From contig JACREW010000032.1 of the NCBI GenBank assembly GCA_016212685.1, positions 1 through 6,571 on the forward strand: DNA of 6,571 nucleotides. The letters are read 5' to 3'. The notes beneath the pieces are model-generated. The model was not told the origin of the DNA. It saw nothing but the letters and a program-made list of their open reading frames with translations, and did no database searches. The DNA is from Nitrospirota bacterium. Its GTDB lineage: Bacteria > Nitrospirota > Thermodesulfovibrionia > Thermodesulfovibrionales > Dissulfurispiraceae. Shown here in pieces: positions 1 to 6,571 of the stretch (the stretch's first letter is position 1; each line of letters starts with the position of its first letter). A program made the translations under genes and the position numbers.

Positions 1-1809
1 ATATTGCCTTCCAACGCCGTTTATATGCGCTTTTGTTTTTGTATATAGTTCATAAAACAGATATGCCTTCCACTCCGTCCAGAAACCGGGGTTTACCGCT
101 GTCATATCCGCATAGGTCATAAGGTACAGAGCATTAAGGTTGTCTTCATTTTCTACCACCTCCGCAAGCTGGATTACGGTCTCATAGGCATCGGAGTCCC
201 TTGTCAATGCAAGCTTCGACAATGCGATGTGGTTTTTAACGAGGAATTCTATTTTTCGTCTTTCTTCATGTTCGATGTTAAATCTCTCCATGACGCTCTT
301 GAGCATCATGTACCCCGAATCTTCGTGCCTTTTATGAGGCGTCCCCTTACCGATGTCGTGGAGCAGCAACGACAGAAACAATACTTCCTGTTTTAGGTTT
401 TTAAACATTTCGGCGAGAAACCGGAATTTCGCATGTTTTGTATTTTTAAGCATCTCGAGGTTCCTTATGGCTATAAGCGTATGCTCGTCCACGGTGTATC
501 TATGATAGGGCTCCTGTATGACGAGATGCCTCAGCCTTCCGAACTCCGGGATGAACCTGTCGAGGATACCCGTATCGTGCATTTCATTGAGGGTCTCGTA
601 TACCTTATCGCCCCTCAATATTTCCATGAAATATATTATCGCGGTTCTGGAAGATCGTGTTTTCTTATTTATAAATATAAACCTGTTTCTTATAACCTCC
701 CTTACATGTGAGCTGAATTTTTTCCCGGTAAGGGAATAAATATGGAACGCCTCCAATATCCTGTCGGTATTTTTGAATATGCTTTTATCCTTTACGATGA
801 TCTCATTTTTAGATATGTAAAAATCACCGTTTATTTTCTTTATTCCGGCAGGAATGCGGAAAACGACATAGGGGCGGCTGCACATATTCCTAAGCCTTGC
901 CAACACGTCCATGACGCTTTTTGCCTTACGGTAATACAGCCTCATAAGTATTTCCGAGCCGAGGAATCTTTTTGTATCATTCAACCCCATGACCTTTGCG
1001 GTCTCACCCTGAAACTCAAATGACAGGATATCGTTTCTCCGCCTCGAGATGAAATGCAGGCAAAGCCTTACCCGCAAAAGAAAATCATACGCCTTTATAA
1101 AGTGGTCGTAATCGCCTCTCGACAATATTTTTTTTAACTCTTCGATAGCGTTCATCCTCAGCCCGGTCTTAAGAAGCCATGATACGGCGTGGATATCCCG
1201 GAGCCCGCCCCTTCCCTCTTTGATATTCGGTTCGAGGAGATATACCGAATCGCCGTATTCCTTATGCCTCCCGGCTATTTCCCTCAGCAGTTCTCCAATA
1301 AATTCCCTTCTCCTTTTGAATAAGAGTTTTTGGTAGACATCCTGCCTGAATTCGTCGAAGAGCATACCGCTGCCGGCAAGAAACCTTGATTCGATCAAGG
1401 ATGTCCGGGTCTGAAAGTCATTCACCGCGTCTTCCACGCATTCATCGAGGGTTCTGAAACTATGGCTTATATTCAGTCCCATGTCCCACAAACGGTAAAG
1501 TATTGACTGGGCAGCTTCCATGCTGATGCGGTCTCTCTTTTTCGCAAGGAGCATTATGTCTATATCCGAGTAAGGCGCAAGTTCCCTGCGTCCATACCCT
1601 CCAACGGCCACGAGTGACAGCATTGAGTCTGTATCTGCCTCTTTTGACTTATAAGCAGAAACGAGCAAATCATCGACGTTTAGGGTCAGTTGCCGCGCTG
1701 TTTCGGTTCCGTCAGCACCCGACATTATAAGCCTTTCGGCCACATCGCACAGATCGTTTCCTATATTAGGTTTTATCATATTCATAAACAATACTTTTAA
1801 ATATACCAT
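1..1809 (-). CDS. glnD: PII uridylyltransferase / uridylyl-removing enzyme GlnD, C-terminus cut by window edge
   Basis: GlnD senses glutamine and adds UMP to, or removes it from, the PII signal protein (GlnB/GlnK), controlling nitrogen assimilation in the cytoplasm. The minus-strand frame is open from the start to the left edge, giving 603 residues. Numbered from the ATG at 1809, the nucleotidyltransferase signature GGYGRREL is at 70-77 and the metal-binding SDID at 81-84. The GlnD-typical stretch LEPNIKEGRGGLRD is at 192-205. The HD hydrolase domain begins near YTVDEHT (H443) and has LLLHDIGKG with H484-D485. The rest of the HD region and the two C-terminal ACT domains expected in a protein of about 850-900 residues lie outside the window. 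Start choice: ATG 1809 has an AAAGG four bases upstream, while in-frame ATGs at 1785 and 1779 have no clear Shine-Dalgarno. The gene is divergent from the formate dehydrogenase operon. The family is certain; the exact start is not. Confidence 0.93.
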   Translation of the reverse strand, partial: MVYLKVLFMNMIKPNIGNDLCDVAERLIMSGADGTETARQLTLNVDDLLVSAYKSKEADTDSMLSLVAVGGYGRRELAPYSDIDIMLLAKKRDRISMEAAQSILYRLWDMGLNISHSFRTLDECVEDAVNDFQTRTSLIESRFLAGSGMLFDEFRQDVYQKLLFKRRREFIGELLREIAGRHKEYGDSVYLLEPNIKEGRGGLRDIHAVSWLLKTGLRMNAIEELKKILSRGDYDHFIKAYDFLLRVRLCLHFISRRRNDILSFEFQGETAKVMGLNDTKRFLGSEILMRLYYRKAKSVMDVLARLRNMCSRPYVVFRIPAGIKKINGDFYISKNEIIVKDKSIFKNTDRILEAFHIYSLTGKKFSSHVREVIRNRFIFINKKTRSSRTAIIYFMEILRGDKVYETLNEMHDTGILDRFIPEFGRLRHLVIQEPYHRYTVDEHTLIAIRNLEMLKNTKHAKFRFLAEMFKNLKQEVLFLSLLLHDIGKGTPHKRHEDSGYMMLKSVMERFNIEHEERRKIEFLVKNHIALSKLALTRDSDAYETVIQLAEVVENEDNLNALYLMTYADMTAVNPGFWTEWKAYLFYELYTKTKAHINGVGRQY

Positions 1810-1840
1810 ACAGCCTTTAAGGATTAAAAATTCTTATGGA

Positions 1841-1869
1841 TTCATAGCCATGTGGAAACGATGTATATT
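1841..1869 (+). promoter_or_regulatory. Possible sigma-70-type promoter of the formate dehydrogenase operon
   Basis: TTCATA at 1841-1846 matches the -35 consensus at four of six positions. TATATT at 1864-1869 matches the -10 consensus at five of six, and the spacer is 17 bases. Transcription would start near 1876, leaving a leader of about 36 bases before the first gene. This is a by-eye match; no operator or sigma-54 site was recognised. Confidence 0.35.
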
Positions 1870-1872
1870 ATA
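1867..1872 (-). promoter_or_regulatory. Possible -10 box for glnD
   Basis: Read on the minus strand this is a perfect TATAAT, about 58 bases upstream of the preferred glnD start. No good -35 hexamer is found 16-18 bases further upstream, so the call rests on the -10 box alone in an AT-rich stretch. It overlaps the proposed -10 box of the divergent operon. Confidence 0.3.
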
Positions 1873-1892
1873 TAGGTTAGAATAAAAGCCTT

Positions 1893-1904
1893 AGGGAGAA
1901 GGGG
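1893..1904 (+). promoter_or_regulatory. Purine-rich ribosome binding site of the NuoE-like gene
   Basis: The purine run AGGGAGAAGGGG ends eight bases before the ATG at 1913. It offers a strong Shine-Dalgarno pairing and supports that start. It is the best ribosome binding site in the operon; the two downstream genes rely on overlap or on repeat-borne GGAG motifs. Confidence 0.6.
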
Positions 1905-1912
1905 ACGGTTTT

Positions 1913-2380
1913 ATGGAGAAGAGACTACAAGGGCTTATCGAAGATTTCAAAAAAAACGAAGGGAATATCATATCCCTCTTGCAGGAAACGCAGGAAGTAT
2001 TCGGGTATATCCCGGAAGAAGCAGTGTACCGGCTTTCCGAGGAACTCGACATGCCAGCGAGCAACTTTTTCGGCGTTGCTACGTTCTACGCCCAGTTTTA
2101 TCTTAAACCGAGGGGTAAAAACATCATCACGGCCTGCTGCGGCACGGCCTGCCATGTAAAGGGTTCCGACAGGATTATCAACAGTCTAAAAAGGGACTTA
2201 AACCTCGCTGACGAGCAAAACACGACGGAAGACAAGAAATTCACCCTCGAACAGGTGGCGTGCGTAGGCGCATGCAGCATCGCGCCTGTAGTCATCATAA
2301 ATAAAAAAGTGTACGGAAAGATGAACTCCGATAAAATGGCAAAAGAACTAAAGGCGCTTAAAGAAGACGGGAATGAATAA
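1913..2380 (+). CDS. nuoE: NuoE/HydC-like [2Fe-2S] thioredoxin-fold subunit of NAD-linked formate dehydrogenase
   Basis: This 155-residue cytoplasmic subunit belongs to the 24-kDa family (NuoE, HndA, HydC, FdsG), which carries one [2Fe-2S] cluster and docks on the flavin subunit. The N-terminal helical part (about 1-65) contains the family motif FGVATFYAQF (53-62). The thioredoxin-like part has ACCGTACHVKG, with ligands C75 and C80 (C-x4-C), and VACVGACSIAP, with C117 and C121 (C-x3-C). C76 is an extra cysteine next to the first ligand. Length is normal for the family. The start at 1913 has a strong purine-rich ribosome binding site. Its last 8 bases overlap the next gene, so the two are probably translationally coupled. 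The symbol reflects family membership: no other complex I genes are present, and the neighbours make it a formate dehydrogenase gamma-type subunit (FdsG-like). The role in bifurcation is inferred. Confidence 0.93.
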   Translation: MEKRLQGLIEDFKKNEGNIISLLQETQEVFGYIPEEAVYRLSEELDMPASNFFGVATFYAQFYLKPRGKNIITACCGTACHVKGSDRIINSLKRDLNLADEQNTTEDKKFTLEQVACVGACSIAPVVIINKKVYGKMNSDKMAKELKALKEDGNE

Positions 2381-4148
2381 AAGCATAACAATACAGGTGT
2401 GCATGGGAACCGGAGGCATGGCAGCCGGGGGCTCGGAAGTGCTCGATGCCTTTGAGTCTTTAATGCGTGAGAAAAACATTCCGGCAGAATTCAAGAAAGA
2501 ATGCTCCATGCATAAGGTAGGATGCCGCGGCCTCTGCGCAAGGGATGTGCTTGTGGATGTGATAGCGGATAACCGGAGGACCATCTATCAATACATAAAA
2601 CCGGAAATGGTTGAACGTATCGTCGATGAGCATATCGTGGGAGGCAATCCTGTTTCAGAATGGCAGGTTGATGAGGATTATCATAAATTCCATGAAAAAC
2701 AGGTGAAGGTGGTTCTTTCGGACTGCGGCAATATAGACCCTGAAGATATTAACGCTTACATGGCCGTCGATGGATATAAGGCAGTGGAGAAGGTATTTGC
2801 CTCGATGACTCCGGAAGAAGTGATAGACATGATTAAAAAATCCGGACTAAGAGGACGCGGCGGAGCCGGTTTTCCGACGGGGGTAAAATGGGAGGCATGC
2901 CGTAAGGCAGAAGCTGGGCAGAAATACATCATATGCAATGCCGACGAAGGGGACCCCGGCGCATTTATGGACAGGGCCGTTATCGAAGGGAATCCTCATG
3001 CGGTTATAGAAGGAATGATCATAGGCGCATACGCCATAGGCGCAAGTAAAGGATATGTGTATATAAGGGCTGAATATCCCCTTGCCGTGGAAAGGCTCAA
3101 AAAAGCCATTAACGTTTCGCGGGAGCGTGGATTCCTCGGCAAGAACATTTTCGGCAAAGGTTTTGATTTCGACATTAAGATAAAGCTGGGCGCCGGCGCC
3201 TTTGTGTGCGGCGAAGAGACGGCTCTGATAGCGTCCATCGAAGGACAGCGCGGGATGCCGAGGGCAAAGCCGCCCTTCCCGGTTCACCGCGGGTTGTGGG
3301 GAAAGCCCACTGTAATTAATAATGTGGAAACATTAGCGAATATCCCTTATATAATCAAAAAAGGGCATGAATGGTTTTCTTCCTATGGCACTGAAAAATC
3401 CAAAGGCACAAAGGTCTTTGCCCTGACCGGCAAGATAAAAAATTCAGGCCTCATCGAAGTGCCGATGGGAATTACCTTAAGAGAAATAATCTATGACATC
3501 GGCGGTGGAATAGAAAACGAAAAGGCGCTTAAGGCCGTACAGACAGGTGGGCCTTCAGGCGGCTGCATAACAACCGGCATGCTTGATATAAACATGGATT
3601 ACGAATCCTTAGCCAAGGTCGGCTCTATCGTAGGTTCGGGCGGCATGATAGTCCTTGATGAGGACGATTGCATGGTTAACGTAGCGAAATATTTTCTCCA
3701 GTTTACCCAGTCCGAATCGTGCGGCAAATGCGTGCCATGTAGAATCGGCACGAAAAGGCTTCTCGAAATAATGGACAGGATAACAAAAGGCGCCGGCAGG
3801 CAGGGAGATATAGAACTGCTTGAGAAATTGAGCAATGATATTAAGGCCGCCTCGCTCTGCGGTCTCGGCCAGACAGCGCCGAATCCCGTGCTCAGCACCA
3901 TTAAATACTTCAGGGAAGAATACGAGGCCCATTTACAGGGGAAATGTCCTGCAAAGGCGTGCAACGAACTCCTCACTTACCATATTATCGAAGAGTTTTG
4001 TAAGGGCTGCGGCGCATGTCTGAGGGCATGTCCCGCGGGAGCGATAACAGGAGAGAAGAAGAAACCTCACACGATAGCTCCTGAAATATGCATAAAGTGC
4101 GGCGCGTGTTTTGATGTATGCAAATTTAAGGCAGTAGGGAAAGAATAA
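2373..4148 (+). CDS. nuoF: NuoF/HydB-like FMN and iron-sulfur subunit with NADH site and C-terminal ferredoxin domain
   Basis: This 591-residue subunit should exchange electrons with NAD(H) through FMN. Domains in order: an N-terminal thioredoxin-like domain (about 5-90) with cysteines C10, C44, C51 and C55; the FMN/NADH core, with GLRGRGGAGFPTG (158-170), CNADEGDPGAFMDR (188-201) and GAGAFVCGEETA (273-284); the N3-type [4Fe-4S] site ESCGKCVPC (C450, C453, C456) plus SLCGLG (C496); and a two-cluster ferredoxin domain with C543, C546, C549, C553 and C573, C576, C579, C583. This order matches HydB of trimeric [FeFe] hydrogenases and related formate dehydrogenase subunits, and is longer than complex I NuoF. 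The N-terminal domain reads VCMGTGGMAAGG, with glycine (G15) where HydB has the second cysteine. The ATG overlaps the end of the preceding gene by 8 bases and has only a weak Shine-Dalgarno. Bifurcation is inferred from architecture. Confidence 0.93.
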   Translation: MNKSITIQVCMGTGGMAAGGSEVLDAFESLMREKNIPAEFKKECSMHKVGCRGLCARDVLVDVIADNRRTIYQYIKPEMVERIVDEHIVGGNPVSEWQVDEDYHKFHEKQVKVVLSDCGNIDPEDINAYMAVDGYKAVEKVFASMTPEEVIDMIKKSGLRGRGGAGFPTGVKWEACRKAEAGQKYIICNADEGDPGAFMDRAVIEGNPHAVIEGMIIGAYAIGASKGYVYIRAEYPLAVERLKKAINVSRERGFLGKNIFGKGFDFDIKIKLGAGAFVCGEETALIASIEGQRGMPRAKPPFPVHRGLWGKPTVINNVETLANIPYIIKKGHEWFSSYGTEKSKGTKVFALTGKIKNSGLIEVPMGITLREIIYDIGGGIENEKALKAVQTGGPSGGCITTGMLDINMDYESLAKVGSIVGSGGMIVLDEDDCMVNVAKYFLQFTQSESCGKCVPCRIGTKRLLEIMDRITKGAGRQGDIELLEKLSNDIKAASLCGLGQTAPNPVLSTIKYFREEYEAHLQGKCPAKACNELLTYHIIEEFCKGCGACLRACPAGAITGEKKKPHTIAPEICIKCGACFDVCKFKAVGKE

Positions 4149-4178
4149 ATGGAGTAATGGAGTATTGGAGTGATGGGA
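4147..4178 (+). repeat. Degenerate 8-bp tandem array carrying the fdhA ribosome binding site
   Basis: Four consecutive 8-base units, AAATGGAG, TAATGGAG, TATTGGAG and TGATGGGA, run from the last two bases of the NuoF-like stop codon to the base before the ATG at 4179. Three units contain GGAG, a good Shine-Dalgarno core. The GGAG at 4167-4170 is eight bases before ATG 4179, and that at 4159-4162 is seven before GTG 4170. The array thus decides the fdhA start and may set its translation level. Confidence 0.7.
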
Positions 4179-6571
4179 ATGAAAAAGTTAAAAGTAACGA
4201 TAGACGGCAAAACTATAGAAGTGCCTGAAAACACTACGGTTCTTGATGCGGCAAGGATGCTCGACATCCAGATACCTACATTATGTCACCATCCCAAGCT
4301 CACTCCTTTCGGCGGCTGCAGGTTATGCATAGTCGAGATTAAGGGAATTCCAAGACCGGTAACATCGTGCACGACTCCGGCAAGCGACGGCATGGAGGTC
4401 ACAACATCAAGCCCGCAAATGGAGGATCTGAGGAAAACCGTTCTGGAACTCATCCTCTCAGACCATCCAAATGACTGCATGGTATGCGAAAAGGCAGGCG
4501 ACTGCACACTGCAGGAACTCGCATATTTTTACGGCATAAGGGAAAACAGGTTTGCAGGCGAGAGAAGGATTTATGAGAAGAAAGACGGAAATCCATTTCT
4601 CGAACGGGATATGGAAAAGTGTATTCTCTGCGGCAGGTGCGTAAAGGTGTGCGACGAGGTGCAGGGAGTCGGGGCCATAGATTTCACATACAGGGGGTTC
4701 AAATCCAAGATATGCCCCCCTTATGAAAAAGACCTTAACTGTGAGTTCTGCGGTCAATGCGTTGCAGTATGCCCTACCGGCGCGCTTACGGGAAAACAAT
4801 GGTCATTAAGAGGCAGGCAAAAGGACATCAAGGAAATCGATACAATATGCCCGTACTGCGGGACAGGCTGCAACATAACCCTCCATGTGAGGAGAAATGA
4901 CGTTGTAAGGATAACATCGAGGGAAGATACATGGAATGAAGGATGGCTCTGCGTAAAAGGAAGGTTCGGCTACAAATTCATCAACAGCCCCGACCGCCTG
5001 AAAAAACCGCTGATAAGGATAACCCCAAAAAAAGATACGGGGAACCGGGGATACGGAGACACGGAGAAAAATTTCACCCATTCACCCATTCACCCATTCA
5101 CCGTTTCATCCAATTTCAGAGAGGTATCATGGAATGAAGCATTGGACTACATTGCTGAAAGGCTTAACGATATAAAATCCAAACACGGCGCTGATGCCAT
5201 CGGAGGGCTTTCTTCCGCCCGCTGCACCAACGAAGAAAACTATCTCTTCCAGAAGTTCATGAGGGCTGCCGTCGGCACGAACAATGTCGATCACTGCGCG
5301 CGGCTTTGACACGCGCCGACCGTTGCCAGTCTGGCAACAATATTCGGCTCGGGGGCAATGACAAACTCCATAAGAGAAATCGAAGGGAATGAGGTCATCT
5401 TCATTATAGGCTCTAACACCAAAGAAACCCATCCCGTCATAGCCAACAGGATGATAAAGGCTTACAGAAACGGCGCAAAGATAATAGTTGCCGACCCCAG
5501 AAGAGTGCCTATGGCGAGATTCGCCGAACTGTTCTTGAACTTAAAGCCCGGCACTGACGTAGCCCTTCTCAACGGCATCGCCCATGTGATATTAAAAGAG
5601 GGCTTGCATAACAAGGAATTCATAAATAACAGGACAGAGGGTTTTGATGAATGGAAAAAATCAGTAGAGGATTTCACGCCCGATTATGTCGAAAAAATCA
5701 CGGGCGTCGATAGAGGCGACATAATAAAAGCCGCAAAACTTTACGGCAGTTCGCAGAGAGCCGGCATCTTTTATACTATGGGGATAACGCAGCACACCTG
5801 CGGTACCGACAATGTGAACGCAGTGGCGAACCTTGCGCTTATTACCGGAAATATCGGAAAACCCTCTGCCGGCATAAACCCGTTAAGAGGACAGAACAAT
5901 GTGCAAGGCGCCTCCGATGCCGGCTGCATGCCTAATGTTTATCCAGGTTACCAGAGGGTTGATCTGCCGGATATAAAACACAAATTTGAATCGGCATGGG
6001 GAGCTTCTCTGTCTCCTCATGCGGGGCTTAAGTCCACGGAAATGATCCCTGCCGCATTGGACGGAACCCTGAAGGCGCTGTATATAATGGGGGAAAATCC
6101 GGTAATCACGGATCCTAATATTGAACACACCATAAAGGCATTAAATGCCATTGAGTTCCTCGTCGTGCAGGACATATTTATGACCGAGACAGCCGAGCTT
6201 GCGGATGTGGTACTGCCTGCAGCATGCTTTGCGGAAAAGGACGGTACATTTTCCAATACAGAGAGAAAGGTCCAAAGGGTGAGAAGAGCAGTCATTCCGC
6301 CGGGAGAGGCAAAGGATGACATATCCATAATAACGGAGCTTTCCAAAAGGCTCGGTTATACGATGGAGTATAACTCGCCGGAGGAGATTCTCGAGGAATT
6401 CGGAAGAGTATGGCCTGCCATTGCCGGAATAACGTACGGCAGGATAGAAAAGCACGGCATTCAATGGCCATGCCCTACAAAAGACCATCCGGGTACGACT
6501 TACCTGTATAAAGGCGGATTTCCGAGGGGCAAAGTCCATTTTACCCCCACGGCGTATACGCCTCCTGCGGA
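4179..6571 (+). CDS. fdhA: Formate dehydrogenase catalytic subunit, selenocysteine-containing, NuoG-like N-terminus; C-terminus cut by window edge
   Basis: This is the Mo/W-bis-MGD subunit that interconverts formate and CO2. Numbered from ATG 4179: [2Fe-2S] ligands C36, C47, C50, C64; NuoG-type His-Cys site H96, C100, C103, C109; two-cluster ferredoxin C148, C151, C154, C158 and C188, C191, C194, C198; FdhF-like [4Fe-4S] C224, C227, C231, C258 with K260. Residue 377 is TGA at 5307-5309, in the context CARL-U-HAPTVASL, where FdhF-type enzymes carry selenocysteine and then histidine (H378). The frame stays open to the window end. GQNNVQG after R570 matches the catalytic arginine region of FdhF. 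This gives 797 codons; roughly 100 C-terminal residues are probably missing. ATG 4179 was chosen for its GGAG eight bases upstream; GTG 4170 and ATG 4173 are alternatives. Residues about 282-312 look like a repeat-derived insertion. Mo versus W cannot be told. Confidence 0.95.
5036..5067 (+). repeat. Degenerate 8-bp array inside fdhA (GGGGA/GGAGA type)
   Basis: Four adjoining 8-base units, TACGGGGA, ACCGGGGA, TACGGAGA and CACGGAGA, lie in the coding frame and encode part of the stretch DTGNRGYGDTEK. They sit in the linker between the Fe-S binding region and the catalytic core. The pattern resembles intergenic microrepeats more than conserved formate dehydrogenase sequence. Confidence 0.6.
5073..5102 (+). 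repeat. Perfect 8-bp tandem repeat TTCACCCA inside fdhA
   Basis: Three exact copies of TTCACCCA (5073-5096) are followed by a partial copy TTCACC (5097-5102). Because 8 is not a multiple of 3, three copies are read in three phases as FTHSPIHP, and the cycle restarts with FT. No phase gives a stop, so the frame survives. Gain or loss of one unit would shift the fdhA frame. Confidence 0.85.
5307..5348 (+). promoter_or_regulatory. Selenocysteine codon TGA with bacterial SECIS element
   Basis: TGA 5307-5309 is followed after 12 bases by a perfect six-pair stem, GTTGCC (5322-5327) with GGCAAC (5333-5338), closing the five-base loop AGTCT. A lower stem, GCCGA (5315-5319) with TCGGC (5344-5348), extends it across an asymmetric internal loop (2 and 5 bases). 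The loop GU at 5329-5330 is 20 and 21 bases after the TGA, the spacing I recall for the Escherichia coli fdhF SECIS recognised by SelB. The element is itself translated, as is usual in bacteria. Together with the conserved protein on both sides this makes selenocysteine insertion very likely. Confidence 0.93.

Noticed and set aside
433..1023. Short plus-strand open frames (433-711, 518-739, 742-1023)
   Set aside because: They are antisense to glnD, whose conserved motifs cover the same bases; their translations show no recognisable domain.
1850..1872. Sigma-54 promoter, tempting because glnD is a nitrogen-control gene
   Set aside because: TGGAAAC at 1852-1858 is not followed at the right distance by TTGC, so the -24/-12 pattern is not met.
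1913..4148. Start of a respiratory complex I (nuo) operon
   Set aside because: The next gene is a molybdopterin formate dehydrogenase with selenocysteine, and the NuoF-like protein has HydB-type additional domains. No membrane subunits are present in the window.
5036..5102. CRISPR-like array
   Set aside because: The units are 8 bases long without spacers and lie in an open coding frame.
4179..5306. HydA-type [FeFe] hydrogenase suggested by the N-terminal Fe-S domains
   Set aside because: After the shared Fe-S domains the sequence continues with a CPYCGTGC molybdopterin-enzyme motif and the FdhF active site, with no H-cluster motifs.
5307..5309. TGA as a nonsense mutation making fdhA a pseudogene
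   Set aside because: The stop stands at the known selenocysteine position, the frame is intact and conserved on both sides, and a correctly spaced SECIS hairpin follows.
5322..5338. Intrinsic terminator hairpin
   Set aside because: No T-run follows the stem, it lies inside a continuing gene, and its position relative to the TGA fits a SECIS element.

Overview
The window holds four genes around one divergent intergenic region. On the minus strand, running off the left edge, is glnD (PII uridylyltransferase/uridylyl-removing enzyme), lacking its C-terminal end. On the plus strand, running off the right edge, is a compact three-gene operon for a soluble formate dehydrogenase linked to NAD(H): a NuoE/HydC-like [2Fe-2S] subunit, a NuoF/HydB-like flavin and iron-sulfur subunit, and a large NuoG-like/molybdopterin catalytic subunit (FdhA).

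The key observation is that FdhA is read through an in-frame TGA at 5307-5309. The reading frame is open on both sides. The TGA sits exactly where selenocysteine stands in Sec-containing formate dehydrogenases (...DHCARL-U-HAPTVASL...). It is followed by a clear bacterial SECIS hairpin (5315-5348). A standard gene caller would report a 379-residue protein ending at 5309 and a separate downstream fragment; biologically this is one selenoprotein of more than 797 residues, cut by the window edge.

How the genes work together: FdhA oxidises formate (or reduces CO2) at a Mo/W-bis-MGD centre with Sec as ligand. Electrons pass along its [4Fe-4S] and [2Fe-2S] chain to the NuoF-like subunit, which carries FMN and an NAD(H) site, with the NuoE-like [2Fe-2S] protein as partner. 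The NuoF-like subunit has the full HydB layout (N-terminal [2Fe-2S]-type domain, FMN/NADH core, C-terminal 2x[4Fe-4S] ferredoxin). This makes an electron-bifurcating, NAD- and ferredoxin-linked formate dehydrogenase plausible but unproven.

A second peculiarity is a set of short arrays with an 8-bp period. One lies between the NuoF-like gene and fdhA and supplies the fdhA Shine-Dalgarno. Two lie side by side inside fdhA and encode an apparently extra linker of about 30 residues just before the catalytic core.

The organism is a bacterium of medium GC content with frequent AGG/AGA/ATA codons. The enzyme type implies anaerobic formate/CO2 metabolism and a selenocysteine machinery elsewhere in the genome. 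Nitrospirota or Desulfobacterota would fit, but the assignment is a guess. No RNA genes, CRISPR arrays, insertion sequences or convincing terminators were seen.
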